A DNA stretch of 64,000 bases. It comes from Albula goreensis (taxonomy: Eukaryota > Chordata > Actinopteri > Albuliformes > Albulidae). Below the pieces are notes generated by a model. It saw only the letters and a program-made list of their open reading frames with translations. It was not told where the DNA came from and did not search any database. Below, one piece after another: positions 33,177 to 44,530 of this stretch (positions are counted from its first letter, which is position 1; the number at the start of each line of letters is the position of its first letter). A program made the translations under genes and the position numbers. The stretch spans positions 4,343,364-4,407,363 of the forward strand of contig CM040751.1 of NCBI GenBank assembly GCA_022829145.1. Direction: 5' to 3'.

Positions 33177-35744
33177 TCACAGTTTGTACACTATTAATAA
33201 TTGAGCGTCAAGCTATGTCCTTCGGAGAAAAAAAGGGTACAACATTGTTAAAATTTGACTACTTATAACAAGGTAATAATACAGGAAGTGTCCACGGGGA
33301 GCTCGTCTCACTGCATGGGCCAACGGAGTGTTCTGGAACAGAAGTCTACAGAGACACTGATTCCCTGAGGCTTTGCTTTATGGAGTTTGGGAGTGTGCTT
33401 TTTGAGAGCAAAGAGTGACACCAAGTAAATAATTCAAGGTCAGAAATACACTTTTTAAAGCTAGACACAACAAATGCAGACAAATATTTGCTGTTTGGTT
33501 GTAAATTCTGCTGGAGTTGGGGAGGCCAGCCTTTTAAATTTTTCAGCGGAATAAAATGTTTGTCACCGTGCCATGTGCGTTCAGACACTACTCTGTGCTG
33601 TTTGCGGCGGAAGCGGACGGCTTTGAAGTGAATTCTGTGAACAAACAAGCGGTAGGTAAAAGCACAGAACGGAGGACCTGAATAAATCATTTGTTCTTTC
33701 CCACTGAACAACACGTTTCTGATGTTGAAAGCCAGTCATTAGAGGGTGAAACTCATTTAACTAACGGTTTATCGGGACAGCCAACCATTTTTTTGAGGCC
33801 TGATGCTTTTAGTAAGCTTTCTGTCAATATTAGAAGCTTATAGGCCTTGTATTCTGGGCTAAAAAGTCAATTAGCTCTCACTAGTCGCTCTGTTTGGAAG
33901 TCTGGCAATCTTCAATGTGTCATGCACTGTACACTCAAATGAAACAAAGGCAAAAAAATGTAAAACCTTACATCATTCTGTGTGTTTAATAATGTATGTC
34001 ACTATGACAGAGACTAAATTTATATTTATTACAGAGCAGTGATGGCTGCCATTTAGAGCTTTTTGTGCATCTGCCGGTAAGAGATTTCTGGTTGGTTCTG
34101 TCAAAAAGAAAAAGAGTCTGGAGGCTTCATTTATCAGCCAAGCTTGAGTATTCTAATACATGCTCAAACATTCATTTTCCACAAATCATGTGATCTATAA
34201 ACATAGAATGCTGTGTTGGAATGTGCACAAGTTGAAAAAAAAAGTGGGGTGCATTTTACATTAATTTTACATTAATTTAAAGCAAATTAGCTGGAACACA
34301 CCATAAATCTGTGTCAACATATATAACATGTCTGATTTTTTTTCACTAATATTTCAGTTTTTTTCCTGGGTTGGCTCAGTCTGCTTCAATGAAAAATACA
34401 AGGTTAAGGTTTTTCATTGTGTAGCAATATAATGGTGACAGATGTGCATTGATGGAATGAGACTAGTCCAATGGGCATGATGTTAGTGTCATGGATGTGT
34501 TACCCAGCTCCCTTTAAACTTCATTCACGCTCCTTTACTGGCCAGTAATCACATAATTGCGTCAAACTGTAGACCATTTATTTTTAATTTCCAAGTGTCC
34601 GGCACTCTGAAGTGTAGGTAAAAATGCATGTAGTTTCCTACCCATTGGTTTTAGTTGGACTTGTCAGACTGGTGCCAAGTCATTCTGATAAACAGTTTTC
34701 ATTGTTTTCCACTTGAACACAATTATTTCCATCATTGATTCTGATGAATACATTTTCAGCCCATTTCTCAGCTGGTTCAGTGTATTTCACGGTACTGCTC
34801 TCCCGTTAAGGGGTAGCAATGACAGAAATTTGTTCTGAAGCACAAGCTGGGATCTATGGTTCTACTCTGAACATTAAGGTATGGAAATTCTTAATACACC
34901 TGTGTGTCAGTCTTCCACAGAGGATACAACAGAATAAGAAGATACAATATCTGCATTCCTAATTGTGCACTGCCATACTTTGAATCTGCTGGGGTGTAAC
35001 TTCTTGGAGCACAAGTCCAAACCAAAGTCTGGTACTACACAGCATGGATAGAATACCAGAATGTGCACTCTGGCCAAAATTTGGAGTATGCATTGATCCA
35101 TGCTCTGATGAAGAAAACAATCTCATCATTCCTTTTGAAAGAAAGTTTCAAGATGAAAATTTCTGTTATAACGGCAGGTTCGAACTACACCTCAACCAGG
35201 TTGCAGGTCTTCAACATATGTGAAAAATGCATTTATGTTCCATGCTAATGATTTTGAAAGTTAAATAATGTGTACGACACCACAATTTTGTTGTTTTATT
35301 GTATCAGTTGTAATGAAACATTTTAATGAATATTTTAATATTGCACTGTCAATAATGCACCTGTCAAGCTCACAAAACGGTTTGTTTGAGCTAGCCTAGA
35401 TTGCCTTTTACAAATGGATTGTGGAGTATGCGAATGTATGTTTATTCATATATTATTCAAATTGAGCTGGCTGCTATACTCACTTCTCATCTGTTTACCC
35501 AAACTCTGTGCTGAATTGTTATCAGGTCATCTTCAATGGCATGGACCATGCGATGGACTGAGCTGCAGGGGCCATCAAATACCTCTGACACTAATCTGTG
35601 TGATGTCCCACTGGCCAGCCAGTGCACAAACACCAGGACCTCAATTCTACCCCTACACAGCAAATAGGAATTCATTTAATTCTTGATGTTGTGTGAAAAA
35701 GTGTATGCGTCAAATTTCTAGTGTTCATTTCAGAAGGTATAATC
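33177..35744. other. Gene-free stretch
   Basis: A minus-strand frame of 122 codons (33346-33714) covers a patch with preserved CpGs (GCGGCGGAAGCGGACGG near 33604), but I recognise no domain and see no matching neighbour exon. A short direct repeat of ATTTTACATTA occurs twice at about 34254-34276. Otherwise plain AT-rich sequence. Confidence 0.45.
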
Positions 35745-35830
35745 CTGAGTTTTGTTAAAATCACAGTGGACCAGGAGGTACAAGTGTTGATTTTTACAAC
35801 CACAGTGTAAAAATTGCTGCTTGAGATTAT
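35745..35830 (+). repeat. Fragment of a dispersed repeat also seen at 59.35 kb
   Basis: AAATCACAGTGGACCAGGAG (35758 onward) followed by GTACAAGTGTTGATTTTTAC matches the element at 59340-59480, where the text is AATCGCACTGGACCAGGAG, then GTTAAACGTAAGTGTT. The order and spacing of the motifs agree. It looks like one truncated copy of a short interspersed or MITE-type sequence. Confidence 0.45.
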
Positions 35831-36856
35831 ACCCTCTTGTGATGTCTAGCATCTTGAACCATTCACTTAACATCCTTTGCATCCTTTCCCCGATCTCCAC
35901 AATAAAGCACAGACTGTCATGCTTAAGTACTGTAATGTCAGAGGGACTGTATGTCCAGATTCATGTTCGAAAATCTGTCATTTCTTGAGTCGTATTTGAC
36001 AACTAAGGTAGGGCTATTTATGATATAGCTTATTGGAATTTTTAACTCTTTTGCCAAAGTTGTGGAGAGCCCAGGTAATGTGTCGAGAGGAGTTGAGTCC
36101 ATTGGGTGTCAAGATGTTAATTAAATGTGCTAGTTCATACAGTACAGCCATTTTTAATGGGTTTTAGTGTCTTTAGTCCAAGGATATTCTAGTCGAGAGC
36201 CATCTTGAACAGAAGTCCCCTGCCCTAGTCCTAGAGAGTCACATGATGGTATGATGGTTTTTATTTTTATTCAGAGCTTGATTGATCAGCTTGTTCACAT
36301 TAACTTTGCCTCAGTGATTTTATTGGGTCTGCAGTTGCTGATTTTACAGTGACAAGAAAAACTACCAGAGCCAACGATTCCCCGGGAGCAAGGTTTTGCT
36401 CCCCGTTCTTAAGCATGTGGCTTCACATCAGGAAGTAAAACGTCTTCTCAATCAAGAAAATGTAATGGCACCAGTGCAGTTTAGGAAGTCATTCAGTGCA
36501 TATCGAACACATTGACATTCCGTTTCCTTTGTTTTAACAAAAGCATCAAGTGGTGAAATGACATCGGTGAACTTTGTAGGTAATGACTCTCCGCTACGTT
36601 ACATAAGGATGGCAATGAGCCGTGGCAGCCCTGTGAAATAAAGAGTGCTTTGTTGTTTATTATTACTTTATTATTATTAACAACACAGAGCATTCCGAGA
36701 GCGGGGGGGGAGTTCAGGAAGTCGCTGAAATGAAAGGTAGCTTTGATGGTGGGAAAGGTTAACCTCTGAACGTGTTCAGGTTGTTTTCCACATCATTGTT
36801 TCGGTGAATGCTTTTTTTTGGCAGGTGGACTGGAGAGATGTGCTGGTTATATACTG

Positions 36857-36888
<32 letters not shown>

Positions 36889-37369
36889 GATCATATAGTT
36901 AATTTTTAATTTTAGAGGTGATATGTCAGGGTCTGATATCTCAGAACTTTTATCAGCCTGTAACTTGCGATGGAATCATTTTGTATTTGGTTATAAGACA
37001 GCATGAATTGTATAGCTTTGACATATGCAAATAACTGGTGGTAATTTGTGCGTGCACCTAAAGTATATACATGTGTTATCATTTCACATTTTGTGGGTGC
37101 AGGACTTGCAGTTATTATGCAACTGACTCCAGCTGTCATTTTGCCTGTTTGGAAGGGATCTCAACCTTCATTAGCTACAAGGTGTTACACAGCACCAACC
37201 AGGAGTAAGACACATTGGTCAGGACTGAAATGATTGTAACTATTATGATGACAGGGCAGGTAGAGGGAGGGGAAAACTCCTTGACTCCTCCCATGGGCTT
37301 GATGTCAGTTCTGGTTCCCTCCCTCAGGAGAGAATGAAGGCACTTGAATGGCAGTGGTCTCACTAACAG
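35831..37369. other. Gene-free stretch with low-complexity patches
   Basis: No gene is supported. An ATT-rich patch lies at 36650-36680, a G run of 9 near 36703, and an (AT)n-(T)17 tract at 36857-36888. The short frames are random. Confidence 0.45.
36857..36888. repeat. AT microsatellite followed by poly(T)
   Basis: Alternating AT for about 15 bp followed by 17 T. Simple sequence, expected to be length-variable. Confidence 0.9.
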
Positions 37370-37560
37370 GCAGGCTCACCTGTGGATGATTGCTAATCAA
37401 TCCAGGTGCTAGCACTAGCCTTCAATTAGGCCTTAAGTTAAGTCTGTTCGGCTGAGAAAGGGTATTTTGGCCTTTGGTTGTGGTAAATCACTGGCTGTGC
37501 TTTAGTTTGTTTGCATTTTGACTTTTGGTTACAAATATAGTTGACAACTGTCATGTTTTG
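37370..37560 (+). mobile_element. LTR-promoter-like sequence (tentative)
   Basis: It contains GGCTCACCTGTGGATGATTG, then CTAATCAATCCAGGTG and a G/T-rich, frame-free tail. The combination of CACCTGTG with GATTnCTAATCA recurs near 51.63-51.67 kb (CACCTGTGG, then CTGATTCCTAATCAGTGATT) and in looser form near 39.73 kb. In my recollection such text is common in fish retroelement long terminal repeats, but no element boundary is visible here. Confidence 0.25.
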
Positions 37561-39616
37561 GCAGTAGAAAAAAAATAAACAATAATAATTACCATGCATT
37601 TCTAGGCATTCTTAATAATATAGGCCAGAAACTGGTCTTTATGATTCAGTCTGAGTAACTCGTTTGCATTTTGTTCCATAAGGTTATGTATTATCCCTCA
37701 ATGAGGCTGACCAACCACTGTGTCATTATCCTAAGTCTACATGTTTGCCTTCTATTCACTAAACAAATGATGGGTGAAAACCAATTACCCGCTAAAACCA
37801 ATGTCAAACAACAACTGACACCATTTTAATTCTTTGCCTGGACGGAAGTCCCCAACCGCCAACCCCCTGGGTGTCCATATCTATTACAAAACTGTCCCAC
37901 TGATTAGTCGTAGTCTGGGCGGTTTCTTGAAGTCCATCACAGCATGAGTAGAATTTGTTCAATTTCAGGATGTATGCATTTGGTTGCAAATGAACAGGAA
38001 AGGTCAGTAGGGGTGCTGACACATGGCATAAAGGTCGCCCAACTGGCTATGGCCTCACAAAGGCAGGCCTGAGATCCTACATCATACGACGGCACCGATA
38101 GTCTTCTGTAACTGTATCGGTCTCCCCCACATCACTGTCTACCACAGATATCCTCACATCAAGGCGTCCGATGGAAGCTGTGCAGTGTCTAGGAGAGGCT
38201 TGCCCTAACATTGCCGGAAGTGACCCGCTGTGTGACCTCAGTCAGATTTAACAGTATGAGGTTGTGCGTCACGCCACGGGATGGATTGTGCGGCCCAGCA
38301 GTTTCTCTCCCTTCCACCTGCTTTCACACCTGAAAACACTGATATATGCATGTCAATACTCTGCACAACAGGAGCCTACCTGCAAGGAAGGATAGAGGAT
38401 TAAGCTTTAAGACTGTAAATGTAAGCTGGCACCACCAGAAATCATCATGGCTGTGAAAAAGTAAGACTTGGGAACACTGTATTTTGTAAACCATTACACT
38501 TATATAATTGGCAGAATAATGTACTGTATTGCTGTTTGTTAGTTTCACCCATTTTCATAGTGTTCTTCAGTTGACATGGTGTTCTCCAGTTGCAAGATTC
38601 TTCACTGGTCATGTGACATATCGGTAACAAGTACAAAAGAACATATAGTGATGAGAAAAGGCCAATTAGCGCATATGTATTTACCTACACTGGTGGAATA
38701 ATTTATACTAATGTTACAGTTAGCAAATCAAAAAAATCAAAGCACATCAGTTTTGTGACAGTGATAGATTTTGGAGGTTTCAGTAATGAACCTCCTTCTT
38801 GATCTTTATGCACAGACGACAGGTAGTCATCCAGTGGCTTTAGACGGATGTCCCTGGTGTTATCGCTGTCAAAGATTTCTCAACCAGACCTGTCTACCTC
38901 TATTTAATAGTAACAATTAATTCTGATTTGCCTGGAAAAGCAGAACCAAATTTCTTCAACTAAATTTCAGACAGAAGTAGATTTTAGGAAATGTCACTGA
39001 AGGGCTGTACTGGCAATGTATACTGAGACAAAATATTTGACAGTTCACCCTTGTATGTGGATGTAAAACACAAACTCCCCATGACTGCTTAACCTCATCC
39101 AAATGAAACTTTATTCATAATTTAATTAAGTCCAAATATTATTGCTTTCATCATTACTGTTAAAAATGTGTGAACTTCAAATGAATGCTATGTTTTTTTG
39201 GTAAAACAAAGAGAATTTGTTTACAAGGAAGTTTATGCAATAAATGCTTCTTATTCCTTTAAAACAATTTTGCTCTGAATTTTAAGAAGTTTTAATGTTT
39301 TTGTTATGTTACAAAAGTAGAACAAACCTTAGTCAGAATACTTAATGAACTTAATTTACATAACTCTCTCCCTGTTTACACAAACATCAACAAGTAAACA
39401 GGAAATGTGTATCAACTGTCAAGGTGTACTGCTTTGTTACACTGGAGAACAGTCATTAATTTGTCTTGATTCATGGCAGCAAATGTTTTGTGAATACCAA
39501 AGTGTGTTTCTCAGGTATTTTATTGTTATGAAATCGCAATCCTTTGGAAAACATGTCCCTCAGGTCTTCAATGGAAAAAAAAATTCTGCTTCACGTAGCT
39601 CAGGATCTGCTTCTTA
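37561..39616. other. Gene-free stretch
   Basis: A patch at 38030-38330 is richer in GC and CpG than its surroundings and has a 7-bp inverted pair ACCGATA/TATCGGT, but no long frame in any phase. The rest is AT-rich and featureless. Confidence 0.45.
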
Positions 39617-40202
39617 ACTGTCATGATTGCAGGTGCTATCTTGGGTTTTATTATTTGTTTCGTGCTTTCTCGCCTGTACTATCATCGGGAAGCTAACAAT
39701 GTTCTTTTGGTTATCGGCTCAGTGGTAGGTGTGGCTGATTAGTAATTGGTTTCAGGTGTGTGAGCTCTTTATATTACCCAGGGCTTCAGAATCTCTTTGC
39801 GTTAGTGTCACCTATACACTTCGCCAGCTTTGGAAGAGATTTTGTCCTCTGTTTTTTTGGCTTAGTATGCCTGGAGTGTAAGTATAATGTAGGAACCTTT
39901 ACGAAGTCCTTTTTTTCTTTTGTTTGTGGGATTGATCCGTGTTCATCCGCCGAAGTATTTGGTGCTGAAGTATCTGCGTGGTACTTTGCAGTGAGCTCTT
40001 TATATATTAAGAGCTGTTAGGTTTCCACTCCTGAAGTCTTAGTTTCTTTTTATTTATCTTAGAGTTGGGGTTCTCCTGCAGGAGTGTATTTTGTTTTGTT
40101 TTAGGGATTTGTTCCCTCTAATCTGTCTCCTTTGAGACCTTAGTGGTTGGGGAATTCGTTCCTTAGCTTTTCGTCTGAGTGTAGTGCACACTAAGGGGTC
40201 CC
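39617..40202 (+). mobile_element. Probable decayed LTR (Ty3/Gypsy-like text)
   Basis: It begins TGTCATGATTGCAGGTGC, continues with TTTCGTGCTTTCTCGCCTGT, TGTGGCTGATTAGTAATTGG and CAGGTGTGTGAGCTC followed by TTTATATTACCC, and has a long T/G-rich body ending in TTTCGTCTGAGTGTAGTGC. This order (TG start, GCCTG region, GATTA..CAGGTGTG, TATA-like box, T/G-rich transcribed part) is what I expect of fish Gypsy LTRs. No coding region adjoins and no CA end with a matching flank was found, so it would be a solo LTR, truncated near the ATC microsatellite. Plus-strand frames here are chance products of T/G richness. Confidence 0.4.
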
Positions 40203-40227
40203 ATCATCATCATCATCATCATCATCA
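40203..40227 (+). repeat. ATC microsatellite, 8 units
   Basis: Perfect ATC trinucleotide repeat of 25 bp directly after the LTR-like stretch. Confidence 0.97.
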
Positions 40228-40487
40228 GGCCTTACATTAACTTGTAATGGTCATCAACATCAACGCTGTCTCCAGCCACCTGCAATTTGTTTATGCATCA
40301 CATAGAGGTTCCCCATCTCCACCCATAAGCTTTAATTTTCTGCAATACATAATTTCTTGCAAATGTTTTGTTTTATTTTGGTGCCTGATGAACTTTGTGC
40401 TCTTTATATTCATTCATTGTTCTATTTCAAACACTTTGCAGAACAGGACCTCTCTGTAAAACAGGTTGTCTGAACGAAATCCAACAC

Positions 40488-40542
40488 TTTTTTTTTTTTT
40501 TTTTTTTTTTTTATTCCTGGATAAATAAATGAAATGAAATAA
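40488..40542 (-). repeat. Poly(T) run with AT-rich tail, possible retroposon 3' end
   Basis: Twenty-five T are followed by ATTCCTGGATAAATAAATG and AAATGAAATAATAAATG. On the minus strand this reads TTCATTTATTTATCCAGGAA followed by poly(A), like the 3' end of a retroposed element inserted on the minus strand. The body of the element (higher coordinates) is not recognisable. Confidence 0.4.
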
Positions 40543-42079
40543 TAAATGGGACATCACATGGGTGAACAGGCTGTGAAATACACCTGCAAATAGACCACAA
40601 GGTAGTCATAAATCTCACTGGGGTAACTAATGTGCCACAGGTAGTTTGAAAGTAAACAGTCATTAAAGCTACTCAAGGGAACACTGCAAATGTATGATGC
40701 ATCAATAAATGGTGTGCCATGACTCCTGAGGTGCAGAAACACAGAGCCTTGTCCAGTCAATGGACCCCTGAGGTGAAATTTTTAACTGAAGGAGTGGGGG
40801 CTGCAATCTGCAGGGTAACACCTATGCCATCACAATATATGTACACATATATAATTATCATATCTAAGCAGGTACTGGGCTAAACCAACCAATGTTAAAT
40901 AATATTGGCCCAGACTTGTGGGGGTAGGATTTGTGGGTTTCTCCCTGATGTTAACCATCGGGAAGTGCCAGGGATGTATTCAGTTTGTCAGTACAGAAAC
41001 TAAGACATGTAAAGCCAGTGTTCTTCATATGAAATACAATGATTTGATTTATAGTTAAGGTCTGTAAGCATAAACCCTATATTGATAATATAGAATCTGT
41101 ACTTTTGTGGTTTATTATTATGATTAGCATGTACACTTTCCCCTTGATTTAATAAAGGCTAACACCAAAAGTAAAAGAAACACTTGCAGTTCCTGGATTA
41201 ATTCAGGGAGGGATAATCCAATGGTTTTGGAGTGTCCTCCAATGTGCGTTCTAAATGGTTCAGTTCTCATCCCATCACCTGCTGTTTTGCTGAACATTCA
41301 GACTGCGCTCACAATGGAGTCTAAATCACATCTAATGGCCGTATTTTATACTTGAAAACCGCATTAAAGAATGTGTGACACCGTTGCTAATGCGTGTCCC
41401 TTCTTCTACAAATATTAATGCGTCCTAGTGCTCTTCCACTTTCTTTGGCATTAACTCCCTAATGTACTGTGATATTTGATTAATGCAATTCTCTTTAACA
41501 GAGAGCTACGAAGATGCTGCTTTTAGGACTGACAGAACAGAGAAGGAGCAAAATATTCTACCCTGTTCCAGTTTTTGCCATCCACTTGATGTATGGCCAA
41601 GCTGTTCTTAGTGTCAGATAAATCCTTGTAGTAACAACTGCATCTCTCAGCTACATCTCCGAAGGCCAGATCACGGCTCCCCTGGTCAAAGAACACACAT
41701 ACAGTAAATCAAATGTAAATGAATGCTTCAGCTGTATATCCGTTCATGAAGAATTCATGAGCTCTCCCCATATCTGATCAAATAAGCTGTGCCTTCACTC
41801 AAAGATTATGTTCTGGTTGTCTTGACATAAATAAAATTCTCAAAAAAAGATGAGCTCATATGAAATATATTGCCTGCCCTGCTTATGCAGTTAGGAGAGA
41901 AGATCATGGAGGTGTGCTCTCCTGGTCAGGTTCACCATTCACATCATTCTGCCACAGCTGTTTAAGCATGTACATATACATTTCAATCCACGAGGGTACG
42001 CATACACAATGTGCCCTGTGAGATGCATTTTGATAAAAGGGTTATCTACCAAGCTCAAGATAACAGTGGAACACTTTCA
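40543..42079. other. Gene-free stretch
   Basis: No gene is supported. 41150-41520 has several octamer-like and homeodomain-like cores (GGATTAATTC, TTGATTAATGCAATTC), which could be regulatory, but the sequence alone cannot show it. Confidence 0.4.
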
Positions 42080-42330
42080 AAATTCAAAAATGTATTGAGA
42101 TCTTAAAAGGGTTTTTTTCTTGAGATGGTTTTAAAATTCGGAGGTACTTTTTAACATTGTTCCATTTATGAATGCCCCAGAATTTGTGAGCTCTTTTTTT
42201 CTTGACATACTGGACTTCAATCAAGAAAAGCATGAAGTTTCTTCGGTGTATGCAAACATAAGCCCTCATCAGAACGTTTTGAATGGGATATTTACATGTA
42301 TGCTCCGTGATAAAACACATGCAGGGGGAC
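42080..42330 (-). repeat. Possible retroelement 3' remnant
   Basis: On the minus strand the sequence reads TTCTGATGAGGGCTTATG, then ACACCGAAGAAACTTC. This resembles the frequent 3' module TGATGAAGGC..CCGAAAC found in some vertebrate retroelement tails. A 78-codon minus frame covers it but shows no domain. The match is loose and family cannot be assigned. Confidence 0.25.
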
Positions 42331-43149
42331 AGGATATATCATTTCAAAGGGATGTGTGATTTTTCCAGCTACGACCCCAGATGTTTGTGTCACACATTTT
42401 CGTACAACTTGATTTCACATTCTGTAGGTGAACAGAAAGTGATTCGGTGAGGATTTATTCTTACCTGTTGCTCTCATTACTATACTCTGTTTGGTCATTT
42501 TGTTGGATTGTGCCCCCTTTTTTCTCCTCTGTGTTGACACCACAATGCTGTTTCTTTTGTTATTTCACTGAATTCAGACAAAAATCTGAAACTCTCTTGG
42601 TTCAACACTACAATACAAAGTACAGTAGATGACAGTCAGATGACCCTTGAATTCACTGAAGAACAGTAGGCAATTCAGGCAGTAATTTTCCCAAAGGAAG
42701 AGGGAGAAAAACACAGAAATTGTTAAACCGGATGGGACTAGAATCACAGTGCAGCCAGAAAAGCATTCCAATACATTTTCCTATCCAGGACTGCATTTGC
42801 ATTATATTACATGTTGCTTGTGTATATAAAGTGTAAGGAATTAGACACACTGTAATTGCAATGGTGTAGACTTGCCGTTAAAAAAAATGACACATCTCCT
42901 CCCTCCAAGGCAGAGGTTTCTATATGCATTCATTAGCAACAGACAATGATGGCAAGCTTAGCGCAATCCCATTGTTATACAATGCTGTGCCATATAATTT
43001 ATGTTTTAAAATATACAGTTAACATTATACACAAAATTGTACACAGTTTGTAGAAAGCATAGGCAAAATGGCAAAGTGGGTTGAAAACAGTTTCAAAAAC
43101 AAGCAGGTATTGCTTTTTCTAGTATAATTTAGCCCCTTATTTCCTTCCA
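42331..43149. other. Gene-free stretch, nothing supported
   Basis: Short random frames only. No repeats or stable motifs seen. Confidence 0.4.
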
Positions 43150-43460
43150 GGCGCCGAAGACAGTGGCTTCTAATTGGGATGCCATGCATTTAAATTGGCT
43201 GTTGAAGACATTCCGAATTGAAATCGCTGGTTTAATTAATGATTTCTTGCCCCACTATGTTTGTTTTCTCCCACAATGGGAGCCGGAGGGAAGGGTCCTC
43301 CCCGCTTCAAATCATGTTTTCATTAGTGTGGTCTCCGTTTTTATTGGGGACATATTTTTATCATCCACATGCAGGCTATTGTCTGCCGCTGTGGTCACGT
43401 GATCATCGGATTGTAGCAAGTTGTCATCATATTAAACATTGCTGCTGGAGATTTTTTAAA
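43150..43460. promoter_or_regulatory. Candidate distal regulatory element (inference only)
   Basis: A compact segment with many preserved factor-like sites: ATTTAAAT in CATGCATTTAAATTGG (about 43184-43199), TTTAATTAAT (43231-43240), TATGTTTGTTTTC (forkhead-like, about 43256), and GGTCACGTGATC with a CACGTG E-box at 43396-43401. CpGs are retained in an otherwise depleted background. There is no consistent reading frame with coding character. The texture resembles vertebrate conserved non-coding elements, but conservation cannot be seen from one sequence. Confidence 0.2.
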
Positions 43461-44454
43461 AAGTTTTTCCCTACAATAATATGAATGATGTAATGGCTCA
43501 AAACTGAAAACATCTTTATGAGAACAGTATATACATTAAGTCATGTAAAAAAATGCCAATGCATTGATTGTTAAGTCATATTGTTTGCAAGTGGCTAACT
43601 ATGTTCTGCAAGGAATATAATTTGGGCATTATATCTGTCCTTAATTTTACTCAAAGTGAATGTTTTTGTAGCAAACACCTTAGTCCAGGACAGTTTAATT
43701 CTCTTTACTTGATTTCAGGAATTTGGTTACACCAATTGGAACCAATAGGTTCACAAGCACAAGAGGATAAGATGTATAGAAATATATCCTGGAAGAGGAG
43801 GTATAGTGAAGAGTAGGAGAGTTTTGAGAAGAAAGCAAGACGAAATATGCCAAAGACAGTACTTCTCCTCGTATGATACTTTTTAAAGTTTCAAAATAGC
43901 TGCAGGTTTGTGATTGTGTTTCTTTCCTTAATCCCTGTTTACCAAACTAACCAAACCACTCCTTTACAGGGAGAGTAAAGAAACAGTTCCAAGCTCTTGG
44001 AAGTGGCCTGAGGACTGGAGGACTGGATCATCGGGCTTGAGCACATACTTCCTCAATCCCTGATTGTATTGTGTACCTCCCCTGGCTCCTGTTTGTCTTC
44101 CTTTTGTACATGCCCCACACACATGCCCCTTATTGTTAGACCCAGTCTGTCTGAGAGAAACATCATTACTTCATACTCCTCGTGGTCTAAGGGGGCCAGG
44201 TCATAATAGATTTTTTTTAATAACTTTCTGCAAAGAAAATTTGTGGCTGTAATTGAATCCTGGGGCATTCATGACAAACAATTTTTATCAAACAAAGTTG
44301 TATTCAAAAAAAGATCAATACACATAATTCACTTGACATATTTCCTAACCATCAATAAAACTGACTGGAGGTGTTTTGATTGGATAATTGAGGAGGCCAT
44401 GGAAGGTGTTTGACTTTATCCTGCTGTTCATGAAACCTCTCGTAAATATATTCA

Positions 44455-44457
<3 letters not shown>
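43461..44457. other. Gene-free stretch before a GT microsatellite
   Basis: Short frames with no recognisable content. Nothing else noted. Confidence 0.4.

Positions 44458-44527
<70 letters not shown>
44458..44527. repeat. GT microsatellite, 35 units
   Basis: A perfect (GT)35 tract of 70 bp. A plus-strand frame reading alternating Cys-Val arises from it and is not a gene. Expected to be highly polymorphic; Z-DNA forming in principle. Confidence 0.98.

Positions 44528-44530
<3 letters not shown>

Noticed and set aside
33346-33714. 122-codon minus-strand frame as an exon
   Set aside because: No domain recognised and no neighbouring exon; CpG content alone does not make it coding.
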